64,000 bases of DNA from Variovorax paradoxus (GCF_029919115.1 NZ_CP123990.1:1922001-1986000), one strand, 5' to 3'. Shown: positions 46,691 through 57,403, counted from the stretch's first letter. The notes: generated from the sequence alone by a model not told the origin. Numbers and translations: made by a program.

Positions 46691-46818
46691 GCGAGAGGGG
46701 GCGCCGTGGGGCGCCGCGTGGGAATAGGGTGTCTGGAAGCGCTGATGTTTTCCGCCGCGGATTATGCCTTCCTGCCTTTTGGTCGCGGTTTTCGCGCGAA
46801 GGCCGGCGCATCGATGTC

Positions 46819-46824
46819 ATAATT
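46819..46824 (+). promoter_or_regulatory. candidate extended -10 of ilvB (TGT-CATAAT)
   Basis: CATAAT preceded by TGT is an extended -10 match. Transcription starting near 46831 would give about 140 bases of leader before the ilvB ATG. No clear leader peptide rich in branched-chain codons is found in that leader. Confidence 0.4.
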
Positions 46825-46972
46825 CGCATTGCAAGTCAAAAGGCAAACGGGTCACGGTCCGGCGGAACATCAGTCCGCTCATGGCTTTGGCCTCAAGTCC
46901 TGGCGCGACCCCACAAGGGTTGGCAAGGGGCACCCAAGGTTTTTCGTTCCCGAAAAAACGCAAAGGTTGATC

Positions 46973-48757
46973 ATGGAAATCTCAAAGGCGGAGATCATCT
47001 CCGCAGCAGCCGCGTCCTCTGGCGCCGGCAATCAAACGCAAGAGCTCATGGGCGCTGAAGTGCTGGTCAAGGCACTGCAGGCCGAAGGCGTCCAGTACAT
47101 CTGGGGCTATCCGGGCGGCGCGGTTCTGTACATCTACGACGCGTTCTACAAGCAGGACACCATCCAGCACGTGCTGGTACGCCACGAGCAGGCAGCCGTG
47201 CATGCGGCCGACGGCTATGCGCGCGCCACCGGCGAAGTGGGCGTGGCACTGGTTACCTCCGGCCCCGGGCTGACCAATGCGGTCACCGGCATCGCCACCG
47301 CGTACATGGACTCCATCCCGATGGTGATCATCTCGGGCCAGGTACCCACCGCCGCCATCGGCCTCGATGCTTTCCAGGAGTGCGACACCGTGGGCATCAC
47401 GCGCCCCATCGTGAAGCACAACTTCCTCGTCAAGGATCCCAAGGATCTGGCCATGACGATCAAAAAGGCCTTCCACATCGCACGCAGCGGCCGTCCGGGC
47501 CCCGTGGTGGTGGACGTGCCCAAGGACGTCTCGTTTAAGAAGACCCCTTATTCAGGCTATCCCGACAAGGTCGAGATGCGTTCGTACAACCCCGTGCGCA
47601 AGGGTCACGGCGGCCAGATCCGCAAGGCGCTGAACCTGCTGCTGAACGCCAAGCGCCCGTACATCTATACGGGCGGCGGCGTGCTGCTGGGCAACGCCAC
47701 CAACGAGTTGCGCACGCTGGTCGACATGCTCGGCTACCCGGTCACCAACACGCTGATGGGCCTGGGCGCCTATCCGGCGAGCGACCGCAAGTTCCTTGGC
47801 ATGCTGGGCATGCACGGCACCATCGAGGCCAACAATGCCATGCAGAACTGCGACGTGCTGCTGGCCGTGGGCGCGCGCTTCGATGATCGCGTGATCGGCA
47901 ATCCGAAGCATTTTGCGATGAACGATCGCAAGATCATCCACATCGACATCGATCCCTCGAGCATCTCCAAGCGCGTGAAGGTCGACATTCCGATCGTCGG
48001 CGACGTGAAGGACGTGCTCACCGAGCTGATCTCGATGATCCGCGAGAGCACCACCAAGCCAGACGCCGGCGCGCTGTCCGACTGGTGGAAGACCATCGAG
48101 GCCTGGCGCTCGCGCGACTGCCTCAAGTACGACCGCGACAACAAGGACGTCATCAAGCCGCAGTACGTGGTCGAAACCCTCTGGAACATGACCAAGGACG
48201 CCGACACGTACATCACGTCGGACGTCGGCCAGCACCAGATGTGGGCCGCGCAGTATTACCGCTTCGACGAGCCGCGCCGCTGGATCAATTCGGGCGGCCT
48301 GGGCACCATGGGCGTCGGTATTCCGTACGCGATGGGCATCAAGCTCGCCAAGCCCGATTCGGAAGTGTTCACCATCACCGGTGAAGGCTCGGTGCAGATG
48401 TGCATCCAGGAACTCTCGACCTGCCTGCAATACAACACGCCGATCAAGATCTGCTCGCTCAACAACCGCTACCTTGGCATGGTGCGCCAGTGGCAGGAGA
48501 TCGAATACTCCGGCCGCTACAGCCACAGCTACATGGATGCGCTCCCCAACTTCGTGAAGCTTGCCGAGGCCTACGGCCACGTCGGCATGCTGATCGAGCG
48601 TCCACAAGACGTGGAGCCGGCGCTGCGTGAAGCGCGCAAGCTCAAGGACCGCACCGTGTTCATGGATTTCCGTACCGACCCCACCGAGAACGTGTTCCCG
48701 ATGGTCAAGGCCGGCATGGGCATCACCGAAATGCTGTTGGGCTCCGAAGATCTCTGA
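46973..48757 (+). CDS. ilvB: acetolactate synthase large subunit
   Basis: The 594-residue enzyme has the TPP-activating Glu in HEQAAVHAADGYAR, FAD-binding and central domains, and the TPP-magnesium motif GEGSVQMCIQELSTCLQYN with NN downstream. It condenses pyruvate to acetolactate, or pyruvate with 2-oxobutyrate. The N-terminus has about 25 extra residues before ELMGAEVLVKAL. MEISKAEIISA at 46973 is the preferred start; GTT-rich DNA immediately upstream lacks a strong Shine-Dalgarno. It heads ilvB-ilvN-(DUF4282)-ilvC. Confidence 0.97.
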   Translation: MEISKAEIISAAAASSGAGNQTQELMGAEVLVKALQAEGVQYIWGYPGGAVLYIYDAFYKQDTIQHVLVRHEQAAVHAADGYARATGEVGVALVTSGPGLTNAVTGIATAYMDSIPMVIISGQVPTAAIGLDAFQECDTVGITRPIVKHNFLVKDPKDLAMTIKKAFHIARSGRPGPVVVDVPKDVSFKKTPYSGYPDKVEMRSYNPVRKGHGGQIRKALNLLLNAKRPYIYTGGGVLLGNATNELRTLVDMLGYPVTNTLMGLGAYPASDRKFLGMLGMHGTIEANNAMQNCDVLLAVGARFDDRVIGNPKHFAMNDRKIIHIDIDPSSISKRVKVDIPIVGDVKDVLTELISMIRESTTKPDAGALSDWWKTIEAWRSRDCLKYDRDNKDVIKPQYVVETLWNMTKDADTYITSDVGQHQMWAAQYYRFDEPRRWINSGGLGTMGVGIPYAMGIKLAKPDSEVFTITGEGSVQMCIQELSTCLQYNTPIKICSLNNRYLGMVRQWQEIEYSGRYSHSYMDALPNFVKLAEAYGHVGMLIERPQDVEPALREARKLKDRTVFMDFRTDPTENVFPMVKAGMGITEMLLGSEDL

Positions 48758-48864
48758 TCGTCGGCGCATTCGCTTTTAACTTTACTGACGACGAATCTAT
48801 TGCCCGCCAAGCCCGCGCATTACCGTGCACGGGGGAGGGCGGCGAAAAGAGGAGTCGCGCAAAC

Positions 48865-49356
48865 ATGAAACACATCATTGCAGTGCTGCTGGAAAACGAG
48901 CCCGGTGCTCTTTCCCGCGTGGTGGGCCTTTTCTCGGCCCGCGGCTACAACATCGAATCGCTCACCGTGGCGCCGACGGAGGACGCGAGCCTCTCGCGCA
49001 TGACCATCGTCACCGCCGGCTCCGACGACGTGATCGAGCAGATCACCAAGCACCTGAACCGCCTGATCGAAGTGGTCAAGGTCGTCGACCTGACTGAAGG
49101 CGCCTATACCGAGCGCGAACTCATGATGGTCAAGGTACGCGCAGTGGGCAAGGAACGCGAAGAAATGATGCGCATGGCCGAGATTTTTCGCGGCCGCATC
49201 ATCGACGTTACGGACAAGAGCTACACCATCGAACTCACCGGCGACCACGGCAAGAACGATGCTTTCTTGGAAGCAATCGACCGTAGCGCTATCCTCGAGA
49301 CTGTCCGCACCGGTGCCAGCGGCATCGGGCGCGGCGAGCGCATCCTGCGCGTGTAG
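48865..49356 (+). CDS. ilvN: acetolactate synthase small subunit
   Basis: The 163-residue regulatory subunit has an N-terminal ACT domain (IIAVLLENEPGALSRVVGLFSARGYNIESL) that binds valine for feedback inhibition, and the C-terminal IlvH-type domain. AAGAGGAG lies upstream of the ATG. It is sometimes called ilvH. The 107-base gap after ilvB contains no recognised element. Confidence 0.96.
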   Translation: MKHIIAVLLENEPGALSRVVGLFSARGYNIESLTVAPTEDASLSRMTIVTAGSDDVIEQITKHLNRLIEVVKVVDLTEGAYTERELMMVKVRAVGKEREEMMRMAEIFRGRIIDVTDKSYTIELTGDHGKNDAFLEAIDRSAILETVRTGASGIGRGERILRV

Positions 49357-49411
49357 GGGGTGAAGATCCCCTCAGTTTCAATGTTCTAAATCAACACATG
49401 AGGAGAAGGTA

Positions 49412-49675
49412 ATGCAAGATTTGCTGGGTTTCGAGAAGATGGTGACACCGATCATCATTCGGATTCTGTACTTCCTCGGATTGCTGGGCGTTCTCGCGGC
49501 AACGGTCGTTTCGCTGTTCCAGGGGCGCTTTCTGGCTGCCATCGGCATCCTCGTTTTCGGCGCGATCATGGTTCGCGTCTATAGCGAATTGCTGATCCTG
49601 CTGTTTCGCATTCACGACAACCTCGTGTCGATCAACCATCAAATGAAGGACCGGAATCCCTCCGGCCAACTGTGA
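49412..49675 (+). CDS. DUF4282-like small membrane protein
   Basis: This 87-residue protein has two membrane segments (IIIRILYFLGLLGVLAATVV and FLAAIGILVFGAIMVRVYSELLILLF) separated by a short loop, the usual shape of DUF4282 proteins. Its function is unknown. It is embedded between ilvN and ilvC in the same direction, so it is co-transcribed with isoleucine-valine genes. A GC-rich hairpin follows it. Confidence 0.83.
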   Translation: MQDLLGFEKMVTPIIIRILYFLGLLGVLAATVVSLFQGRFLAAIGILVFGAIMVRVYSELLILLFRIHDNLVSINHQMKDRNPSGQL

Positions 49676-49680
49676 GTGAA

Positions 49681-49703
49681 GGCACCCCCGCCCTGGGGGT
49701 GCC
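49681..49703 (+). terminator. 9-bp perfect hairpin upstream of ilvC
   Basis: GGCACCCCC (49681-49689) pairs with GGGGGTGCC (49695-49703) around a 5-base loop. It follows the DUF4282 stop by 5 bases and precedes the ilvC ATG by 25 bases. No T-run follows, so it may stabilise or process the ilvC mRNA or pause transcription rather than end it. Confidence 0.5.
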
Positions 49704-49716
49704 AGAGATTAAATAG

Positions 49717-50745
<1,029 letters not shown>

Positions 50746-50790
50746 TCCGAAGGCAAATGAAGCGGGCGCTGCGGCGCCTGTTTTCCCGAG

Positions 50791-50814
50791 GGCCACCCGT
50801 GGGGTGGCCTTTTT
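50791..50814 (+). terminator. intrinsic terminator after ilvC
   Basis: GGCCACCC (50791-50798), loop GTG, GGGTGGCC (50802-50809), then TTTTT. It is a textbook Rho-independent terminator, 46 bases after the ilvC stop. Confidence 0.92.
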
Positions 50815-50856
50815 CATGAAGGGGCGAACCATGGCCCTGAACTACACTGCGAACCC

Positions 50857-50940
50857 ATGCGATTCACAGATCAAGATGCTATCGAATGGGTAGCTGCTCG
50901 CGCAGTGCCCATGAGGGACGGAGGCAAACCCAATGCATGA
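50857..50940 (+). CDS. possible small ORF before pssA
   Basis: A 27-codon frame starting MRFTDQDAIEWVAARAVPM overlaps the first 8 bases of pssA in a different frame. It lacks a good ribosome-binding site. It may be chance, or a coupling leader for pssA. Confidence 0.2.
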   Translation: MRFTDQDAIEWVAARAVPMRDGGKPNA

Positions 50941-51757
50941 CGACACAGTTCCCGACGAAGTGCCGCCGCGCAAGCGCCGCAAGGGCATCTACATCCTGCC
51001 GAACCTGTTCACGCTTGCCGCATTGTTCGGCGGCTTCTATTCGGTTGTGATGGCGATGAACGGGCGCTTCGATCTTGCGGCGCTCGGCGTGTTTGCCGCC
51101 ATGATTCTCGACAGCCTGGACGGCCGCGTGGCCCGCATGACCAACACGCAAAGTGCGTTCGGCGAGCAGATGGATTCGCTGTCCGACATGGTGTCTTTTG
51201 GTGCCGCGCCCGCGCTCATCGCGTACGAATGGTCGCTCAAGGGGCTGGGGCGCTGGGGCTGGATTGCCGCTTTTGTTTATTGCGCATGCGCGGCACTGCG
51301 CCTCGCACGCTTCAACGTCAACACCGGCGTGGTCGACAAGCGCTGGTTCCAAGGGCTCCCGTCGCCCGCTGCGGCCGCGCTGGTGGCCGGATTCATCTGG
51401 CTCATGACCGAATGGGGCAAGCGGGGCGGCGAGGTGCTGTACCTCTCGTGGACGCAGATCACGTGGATCACCTTCGCGTTCACGCTCTACGCAGGTCTTT
51501 CGATGGTCACCAATGCGCCGTTCTACAGCTTCAAGGACGTGCAGATGAAAAAGAGCGTGCCGTTCGTGGTGATCGTGCTCATCGCCCTGGGCATCGCGGT
51601 CATCAACATCCACCCGCCAACGGTGCTGTTCGGATTGTTCGTGGCGTACGGCCTGAGTGGCTATGTGGTCTATGCGTGGCGCAAGGCCAAGGGGCAGCAG
51701 GCCAGCGTGATCAGCACCTCGACCGAAGAGCCGGACGAGCGGGGCTTGCATAACTGA
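50933..51757 (+). CDS. pssA: CDP-diacylglycerol-serine O-phosphatidyltransferase
   Basis: The 274-residue membrane enzyme has the CDP-alcohol phosphotransferase motif ([20 protein letters not shown] followed by [11 protein letters not shown]), with the Asp residues that bind metal and CDP, and about eight hydrophobic segments. It makes phosphatidylserine, the precursor of phosphatidylethanolamine. It sits between ilvC and leuA, an unusual but plausible fixed neighbourhood in Burkholderiales. Confidence 0.96.
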   Translation: MHDDTVPDEVPPRKRRKGIYILPNLFTLAALFGGFYSVVMAMNGRFDLAALGVFAAMILDSLDGRVARMTNTQSAFGEQMDSLSDMVSFGAAPALIAYEWSLKGLGRWGWIAAFVYCACAALRLARFNVNTGVVDKRWFQGLPSPAAAALVAGFIWLMTEWGKRGGEVLYLSWTQITWITFAFTLYAGLSMVTNAPFYSFKDVQMKKSVPFVVIVLIALGIAVINIHPPTVLFGLFVAYGLSGYVVYAWRKAKGQQASVISTSTEEPDERGLHN

Positions 51758-51767
51758 CCGCGGCTTG

Positions 51768-51776
51768 TGCTACATT
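51768..51776 (+). promoter_or_regulatory. extended -10 for the leuA leader (TGC-TACATT)
   Basis: TGCTACATT is an extended -10 match 10 bases before the leader-peptide ATG, predicting a 5' end only a few bases before it. A TTGCAT lies upstream at a long 19-base spacing. It overlaps no gene and begins 10 bases after the pssA stop. Confidence 0.5.
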
Positions 51777-51786
51777 CGAAACCCTC

Positions 51787-51843
51787 ATGACCAAGATTTC
51801 GCTGCTGGCCCTACTAGCCCTCCCTCACGGGCGGAGACGGTAG
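51787..51843 (+). CDS. leu leader peptide
   Basis: An 18-residue [21 protein letters not shown], has five Leu codons packed in seven codons (CTG CTG GCC CTA CTA GCC CTC), including two CTA codons. It is followed by a strong terminator hairpin (51865-51901) and then leuA. This is the layout of an amino-acid attenuator: when leucyl-tRNA is scarce the ribosome stalls on the Leu codons and lets transcription continue into leuA. No Shine-Dalgarno is evident. Confidence 0.8.
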   Translation: MTKISLLALLALPHGRRR

Positions 51844-51864
51844 CGCACGCGCAAATCCCTCACC

Positions 51865-51901
51865 ACGGCCCGTTCGCACCAGCAACGGGCCGTTTGTTTT
51901 T
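51865..51901 (+). terminator. attenuator terminator upstream of leuA
   Basis: ACGGCCCGTT (51865-51874) pairs perfectly with AACGGGCCGT (51884-51893) around a 9-base loop, followed by TTGTTTTT. It lies 21 bases after the leader peptide stop and 40 bases before the leuA ATG. Confidence 0.85.
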
Positions 51902-51941
51902 GGGGTTGCTGGTTGATTACCAACCATCCAGAGAAATCGAC

Positions 51942-53645
51942 ATGCTCAAGCAACCTCAAGCCAAATACCGCGCATTCGCCCCGATCGGCCTCAAGGACCG
52001 TACTTGGCCCGATGCCGTGCTGACCAAGGCGCCCATCTGGCTGTCGACGGACCTGCGCGATGGCAACCAGGCGTTGGTCGAGCCGATGGACATTGCGCGC
52101 AAGATGCGCATGTTCGAAACGCTCGTGGCCATCGGCTTCAAGGAAATCGAAGTCGGCTTTCCCTCCGCTTCGCAAATCGAGTTCGACTTTGTGCGCAAGC
52201 TCATCGAGGAAGACCGCATTCCCGACGATGTGACGATCCAGGTGCTGACGCAGGCGCGCGACCACCTGATTGCGCGCACCTTCGAGTCGCTGCAAGGCGC
52301 GCCGCGCGCCATCGTTCACCTCTACAACGCGGTGGCCCCTGTGATGCGCCGCGTGGTACTCGGCATGGACGAAGACCAGATCGTCGAGCTCGCCAGCAGC
52401 CATGCGCGCATGTTCAACGAGTTTGCCGCGAAGCAGCCGGCAACGAAGTGGACCTTTCAGTATTCGCCCGAAATGTTCTCGGGCACCGATGTCGTGTTTT
52501 CGAAGCGCGTGGTCGATGCGGTCACCGAAGTCTGGGCGCCGACGCCCGAGCGCAAGTGCATCGTCAACTTGCCCACCACGGTCGAGCATTCCACGCCGAA
52601 CATCTTTGCCGACATGATCGAGTGGATGCACCGCAATCTGGCGCGGCGCGATTCCATTGTGCTGTGCGTGCATCCGCACAACGACCGCGGCACGGGCACT
52701 GCGGCGGGCGAGCTGGCGCTCATGGCCGGCGCCGAGCGCATCGAAGGCTGTCTCTTCGGCAACGGCGAGCGCACCGGCAATCTCGACCTTGTGAACGTTG
52801 CGCTCAACCTCTACACGCAAGGCGTTTCGCCCGACCTCGACTTCTCGAACATCGACGAAATTCGCGCGACGGTCGAGCACTGCAACCAGATCCCCGTGCA
52901 CCCGCGCCACCCGTATGTGGGCGACCTGGTCTACACCTCGTTCTCCGGCTCGCACCAGGACGCGATCAAGAAGGCCTTTGCAGCGCGAAAAGAGGGCGAC
53001 ATCTGGGACATGCCTTACCTTCCCATCGATCCGAAGGACGTGGGCCGCAGCTACGAGGCCGTGATTCGCGTCAACAGCCAGTCGGGCAAGGGCGGCATGG
53101 CGTACCTGCTCGAGAGCGAGTACGGGCTTGAAATGCCGCGCCGCCTGCAGATGGAGTTCATGCAGACCGTGCAGCGCGTGATGGACGTGGCGGGTAAAGA
53201 GCTCACCGCGGCAGACCTCTGGCAACTGTTCGTTCGCGAATACGGCATCGAAGCCGCTCACGCGCTGCAGCACCGGGTGCTCGAGGAAGAAGGCGAGGGC
53301 GCCAGCGCCTCCGTGGTGCTGCGCGGCAACCTGCCGTGGGACGGTGAAGTCCGCGCCATCGAAGGCCGCGGCAACGGGCCGATCGACGCTTTCACGCAGG
53401 CGCTGAGCAAGGCCACCGGCCATAGCGTGCGCGTGATGGACTACCACCAGCATGCAATTGGCGCGGGCGCCGATGCCAGGTCGGTGACGTACCTCGAACT
53501 GCGCGTTGACGAGGCCCAGACGCTGTTCGGCGTCGGCATCGATGCGGACGTGATCTCGGCTTCGCTCAAGGCCATGGTCTCTGGCGTGCAGCGGGCCCGG
53601 AGCCGGGGCGCGCACAGCGCACAATCGGTGGTTGAGCTCGCCTGA
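51942..53645 (+). CDS. leuA: 2-isopropylmalate synthase (long, type-2 form)
   Basis: The 567-residue enzyme has the DRE-TIM barrel motif [15 protein letters not shown] and the metal-binding [15 protein letters not shown] near residue 240, and a C-terminal LeuA regulatory domain. This is the longer LeuA type known from actinobacteria and many proteobacteria. It condenses 3-methyl-2-oxobutanoate with acetyl-CoA, the first step of leucine synthesis, and is normally feedback-inhibited by leucine. [16 protein letters not shown] at 51942 is the start; the region before it is the attenuator. Confidence 0.96.
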   Translation: MLKQPQAKYRAFAPIGLKDRTWPDAVLTKAPIWLSTDLRDGNQALVEPMDIARKMRMFETLVAIGFKEIEVGFPSASQIEFDFVRKLIEEDRIPDDVTIQVLTQARDHLIARTFESLQGAPRAIVHLYNAVAPVMRRVVLGMDEDQIVELASSHARMFNEFAAKQPATKWTFQYSPEMFSGTDVVFSKRVVDAVTEVWAPTPERKCIVNLPTTVEHSTPNIFADMIEWMHRNLARRDSIVLCVHPHNDRGTGTAAGELALMAGAERIEGCLFGNGERTGNLDLVNVALNLYTQGVSPDLDFSNIDEIRATVEHCNQIPVHPRHPYVGDLVYTSFSGSHQDAIKKAFAARKEGDIWDMPYLPIDPKDVGRSYEAVIRVNSQSGKGGMAYLLESEYGLEMPRRLQMEFMQTVQRVMDVAGKELTAADLWQLFVREYGIEAAHALQHRVLEEEGEGASASVVLRGNLPWDGEVRAIEGRGNGPIDAFTQALSKATGHSVRVMDYHQHAIGAGADARSVTYLELRVDEAQTLFGVGIDADVISASLKAMVSGVQRARSRGAHSAQSVVELA

Positions 53646-53705
53646 CGCTGTCCGCCGCCGCGCGCGCAAGGTGCGAAACGACCAAAAGGAACAAAGGAGT
53701 CCACG

Positions 53706-55244
53706 ATGACCGATCAACTCATTATTTTCGACACCACCTTGCGCGATGGCGAGCAATCGCCCGGCGCCTCGATGACGCGCGACGAGAAGTTGCGCATCGC
53801 CAAGCAGCTCGAGCGGCTCAAGGTCGATGTCATCGAGGCGGGCTTTCCCGCCAGTTCGAACGGCGACTTCGAGGCCGTCAGGGCCATTGCCAACGCCATC
53901 AAGGATTCGACGATTTGCGGCCTCTCGCGGGCCAACGACCGCGACATTTCACGGGCCGCCGAAGCACTCAAGGGCGCGGCGCGCGGGCGCATCCATACCT
54001 TCATTGCAACATCGCCGCTGCACATGGAAAAGAAGCTGCGCATGTCGCCGGACGAGGTGCATGAGCAAGCCAGGCTAGCCGTGCGCTTTGCGCGCAATCT
54101 CGTGGGAGACGTGGAGTTCAGCCCCGAAGACGGCTACCGCAGCGACCCCGACTTTCTCTGCCGCGTGCTCGAAACCGTGATCAACGAGGGCGCCACCACC
54201 ATCAACGTGCCCGACACCGTGGGCTACGCCATTCCCGAGCTCTACGGCAACTTCATCAAGATGCTGCGCGAGCGCGTGCCCAACAGCGACAAGGCCGTCT
54301 GGTCCGTGCATTGCCACAACGACCTCGGCATGGCCGTGGCCAACTCGCTGGCGGGTGTGAAGATCGGCGGCGCGCGCCAGGTCGAGTGCACCATCAACGG
54401 CCTGGGCGAGCGCGCGGGCAACTGCTCGCTCGAAGAGATCGTCATGGCCGTGAAGACCCGCAAGGATTACTTCGGGCTCGAACTGAATGTCGACACCCGG
54501 CACATCGTGGCGGCGAGTCGCATGGTGAGCCAGACCACGGGCTTCGTGGTGCAGCCCAACAAGGCCGTGGTGGGCGCCAATGCCTTTGCGCATGCTTCGG
54601 GCATTCACCAGGACGGAGTGCTCAAGGCGCGCGACACCTACGAAATCATGCGTGCCGAAGACGTGGGCTGGACGGCCAACAAGATCGTGCTGGGCAAGCT
54701 CAGCGGGCGTAACGCTTTCAAGCAGCGGTTGCAGGATCTCGGCGTGACAATGGCGAGCGAAGCCGACATCAATGCCGCGTTCCTGCGCTTCAAGGAACTG
54801 GCCGACCGCAAGTCCGAAATTTTCGACGAGGACATCCTTGCGCTCGTCAGCGCGGAAGAGCTGGCGCACGTTGATGAACAGTTTGCTTTTGTGTCGCTTT
54901 CCCAGCACAGCGAAACCGGCGAGCGCCCGCAGGCCAAGGTCGTGTTTACCGTCCAGGGCAAGGAAGTAACCGGCGAATCCGATGGCAATGGCCCGGTTGA
55001 TGCTTCACTCAAGGCTATCGAGTCGCTTGTAAAAAGTGGCGCCGAGATGGTGCTTTACTCGGTTAATGCCATCAGTGGCTCGACAGAAAGCCAAGGAGAA
55101 GTTACAGTTCGGTTACAAAATGCAGGGCGGGTAGTGAATGGAGTTGGCGCAGACCCCGACATCGTGGTCGCATCGGCCAAAGCTTATTTGAGTGCTCTCA
55201 ACAAGTTACAGAGCCAAGCTGAGAGAGTGGCGGCACAAGGTTAG
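53706..55244 (+). CDS. leuA: 2-isopropylmalate synthase (type-1 form)
   Basis: This second, shorter enzyme (512 residues) begins [23 protein letters not shown], the type-1 LeuA N-terminus, with the metal-binding [16 protein letters not shown] and NGLGERAGN, and a C-terminal regulatory domain. It is a different family branch from the 567-residue enzyme immediately upstream, not a recent duplication. AAAGGAG lies 7-9 bases before the ATG. A citramalate synthase function is possible in principle, but the motif set fits LeuA. Confidence 0.94.
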   Translation: MTDQLIIFDTTLRDGEQSPGASMTRDEKLRIAKQLERLKVDVIEAGFPASSNGDFEAVRAIANAIKDSTICGLSRANDRDISRAAEALKGAARGRIHTFIATSPLHMEKKLRMSPDEVHEQARLAVRFARNLVGDVEFSPEDGYRSDPDFLCRVLETVINEGATTINVPDTVGYAIPELYGNFIKMLRERVPNSDKAVWSVHCHNDLGMAVANSLAGVKIGGARQVECTINGLGERAGNCSLEEIVMAVKTRKDYFGLELNVDTRHIVAASRMVSQTTGFVVQPNKAVVGANAFAHASGIHQDGVLKARDTYEIMRAEDVGWTANKIVLGKLSGRNAFKQRLQDLGVTMASEADINAAFLRFKELADRKSEIFDEDILALVSAEELAHVDEQFAFVSLSQHSETGERPQAKVVFTVQGKEVTGESDGNGPVDASLKAIESLVKSGAEMVLYSVNAISGSTESQGEVTVRLQNAGRVVNGVGADPDIVVASAKAYLSALNKLQSQAERVAAQG

Positions 55245-55281
55245 GTTTACGGGTGATCCTTGGATTCGAGTGAAGAAAAGG

Positions 55282-55312
55282 ACGCAAGTAACTGATATTG
55301 CGTGCCTTTTTT
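55282..55312 (+). terminator. probable terminator after the second leuA
   Basis: ACGCAA (55282-55287) and TTGCGT (55298-55303) form a 6-bp stem with a 10-base loop, followed by GCC and a run of six T's. The stem is short, so efficiency is uncertain. Confidence 0.5.
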
Positions 55313-55358
55313 GATTTCGATACACTGCGGTTCTCATTTTGCCGCTGGAGAGTTTTAA

Positions 55359-56534
55359 ATGCCCGAAACCCGCCCCCGCCGAGTTTCCAGCCAGCGGTTC
55401 TTGCCCGCAGTCAAATTCATCGCCGTCGCGCTCTGCGCCACGGCGTTTTTGCTGCCCGGTGCACAGGCCGCCAAAAAGGAAAAAACAGCTGCCACCAAGA
55501 CGTCCACGGCCAGGAAGGCCGCCGGGCCGGTGCCAGTAGAAGTCAAGCGCTCGGCCAAGGCGCCGCGCAAGGCCGACCGTAGCGAAAAGGTTGTTCGCGG
55601 TGGCCGCAATGTGGTGGCCTCCATTCGCCAAAAGAACGGCAAGACCGTGGTTGCAGTGCAACGCCGTTCGGTGGTTCGTGTCGAAACGCCGGCGCGCCAG
55701 TCGTTCGGCCAATTGGCGGGCCTGCACGGAACCGACGACGTGCTCGACCTCAAATCGAGCGTTGCGCTCGTGATCGACCAGGACACGCATGAAGTGCTGT
55801 TCAGCAAGAATGACCATGCGGTGTTGCCGATTGCGTCGCTCACCAAGCTGATGACCGGCCTGCTGATCAGCGAAGCCCATCTTCCGAACGACGAACTCAT
55901 CACCATCACCCAGGATGACGTCGACACCGAAAAGGGCAGCCGCTCGCGCCTTACCGTGGGCACCACGCTGTCGCGCGGCGAGCTTTTGCACCTGGCCCTC
56001 ATGTCGAGCGAAAACCGCGCGGCCCACGCACTGGGACGCACCTATCCGGGTGGCCTTGCAACCTTTGTGAGCATCATGAACGCCAAGGCAAAGATGCTCG
56101 GCATGAAGGACACGCGCTACGTGGAGCCCACCGGCCTGTCGAGCCGCAACCAGTCGAGCGCCCAGGACCTGGCGCTGCTCGTCAACGCCGCTTATTCCGA
56201 TGCCACGGTGCGCTCGCTCTCCACTTCGCCTGAATACCAGGTCGAGGTGGGCAACCGCGTGCTGCAGTTCAACACAACCAACCGCCTCGTGAAGAGCCCG
56301 GACTGGGAAATTGGCGTGCAGAAGACGGGCTATATTTCCGAGGCCGGCCAGTGCCTGGTAATGCAGGCCAAGGTGGCCGGGCGCAAGCTCATCATGGTGT
56401 TCCTGGATTCGGCCGGCAAGTTCAGCCGCATTGCCGATGCAGAGCGGGTGCGCCGCTGGGTCGAGGCAACGCATGCCTCCACCGGCTCGCCGGCAGCCGC
56501 GCGCAGCAACGCGGCTTACCAGGTCGCCGGCTGA
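55359..56534 (+). CDS. pbpG: D-alanyl-D-alanine endopeptidase, PBP7-like
   Basis: The 391-residue protein has a hydrophobic N-terminal export signal (residues 16-37), a basic Lys/Arg-rich linker, and the S11 peptidase domain with the penicillin-binding triad: SLTK at 160-163, SEN at 217-219, and KTG in VQKTGYISEAGQCL. It cleaves peptide cross-links in peptidoglycan. The ATG at 55359 is preceded by a GGAGAG sequence. It is convergent with the IclR gene, 5 bases apart. Confidence 0.92.
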   Translation: MPETRPRRVSSQRFLPAVKFIAVALCATAFLLPGAQAAKKEKTAATKTSTARKAAGPVPVEVKRSAKAPRKADRSEKVVRGGRNVVASIRQKNGKTVVAVQRRSVVRVETPARQSFGQLAGLHGTDDVLDLKSSVALVIDQDTHEVLFSKNDHAVLPIASLTKLMTGLLISEAHLPNDELITITQDDVDTEKGSRSRLTVGTTLSRGELLHLALMSSENRAAHALGRTYPGGLATFVSIMNAKAKMLGMKDTRYVEPTGLSSRNQSSAQDLALLVNAAYSDATVRSLSTSPEYQVEVGNRVLQFNTTNRLVKSPDWEIGVQKTGYISEAGQCLVMQAKVAGRKLIMVFLDSAGKFSRIADAERVRRWVEATHASTGSPAAARSNAAYQVAG

Positions 56535-56539
56535 ACGAC

Positions 56540-57373
56540 TCAGGCAGCGGCTGAAGAGCCGTTGCCGCTTGCGCCTGGAGCAGCAGACGCCGAGGCAGCG
56601 TCCTTGTAGCCCAGCGCTCCCGAAATTTCATTGGCCGTGGCCTGCAGCTTGGGCAACCAGCCCTCGTCCAGCCGGTCTGCCGGGGCGGAGATCGACAGGC
56701 CCGCCACCAGCTTGCCCTGGTCGTCGTAGATGCCGGCAGCCATGCATCGCACCCCCAGCTCCAGTTCTTCGTTGTCGCGGGCAATGCCGTATTGGCGTGC
56801 CTTCGACAGCTCGCGCTCGAGCGCAGGCAACTGGGTAATGCTGTTGCGCGTGTGGCCCGCCAGGCCGGTTCGCGTGGCGTAGCTGCGCACGCGTTGCGGA
56901 TCGTCCGCCGCCAGGAACAGCTTGCCGGTCGAGGTGAGGTGCAGTGCGGCGCGGCCGCCAATGGCGCGCACCACCTGCATGCCCGAGCGCTCGCTGTAAG
57001 AGCGTTCGATATAAACAATTTCGTCGCCTTGCCGCATGCTGAGGTTCACCGGCTGCTGGGTGAGCTTGTGCAGCTCGCGCATTGGCCCCAGTGCCGCGTC
57101 GCGCACGTTGAGCCGGCCCTTGACCAGGTTGCCCAGCTCCAGCAGCCGCATGCCAAGCCTATAGCTGCCGGCTTCGGGCCGGTCGACAAAGCGGCCGACT
57201 GCAAGGTCGTTGAGGATGCGGTGCGTGGTGGAGGGGTGCAGCCCGGTCTTTTCGCTGATTTCCTTCAGCGAAATCGCTTCCTCGCGGGAGGCGAGCACGT
57301 CGATGAGCGCGAACATGCGCTCGATCACCTGGATGACTGGAACGGCAGGAACGTCGGATTGGATTTTTCTCAT
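56540..57373 (-). CDS. IclR family transcriptional regulator
   Basis: The 277-residue regulator has the winged helix (ISLKEISEKTGLHPSTTHRILNDLAVGRFVDR) and an IclR effector domain ending near GALGYKD, followed by an Ala/Ser-rich tail. The first 20 residues carry a hydrophobic stretch, VPVIQVIERMFALIDVLA, part of the dimerisation helix. The effector and targets are unknown. It is 30 bases downstream of bpt on the same strand and may be part of its transcript. Confidence 0.92.
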   Translation of the reverse strand: MRKIQSDVPAVPVIQVIERMFALIDVLASREEAISLKEISEKTGLHPSTTHRILNDLAVGRFVDRPEAGSYRLGMRLLELGNLVKGRLNVRDAALGPMRELHKLTQQPVNLSMRQGDEIVYIERSYSERSGMQVVRAIGGRAALHLTSTGKLFLAADDPQRVRSYATRTGLAGHTRNSITQLPALERELSKARQYGIARDNEELELGVRCMAAGIYDDQGKLVAGLSISAPADRLDEGWLPKLQATANEISGALGYKDAASASAAPGASGNGSSAAA

Positions 57374-57403
57374 GGCGCGATGCGGTGTGGACCGGGCGCC
57401 ATT

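Noticed and set aside
46940..46958. AT-rich hairpin TTTTTCG/CGAAAAA ahead of ilvB
   Set aside because: It is a 7-bp AT-rich stem without a T-run and is too close to the ilvB start to act as a terminator; probably chance.
46764..46970. Leader peptide for ilvB attenuation
   Set aside because: The frame ends 2 bases before ilvB but has no cluster of Leu, Val or Ile codons and no following terminator.
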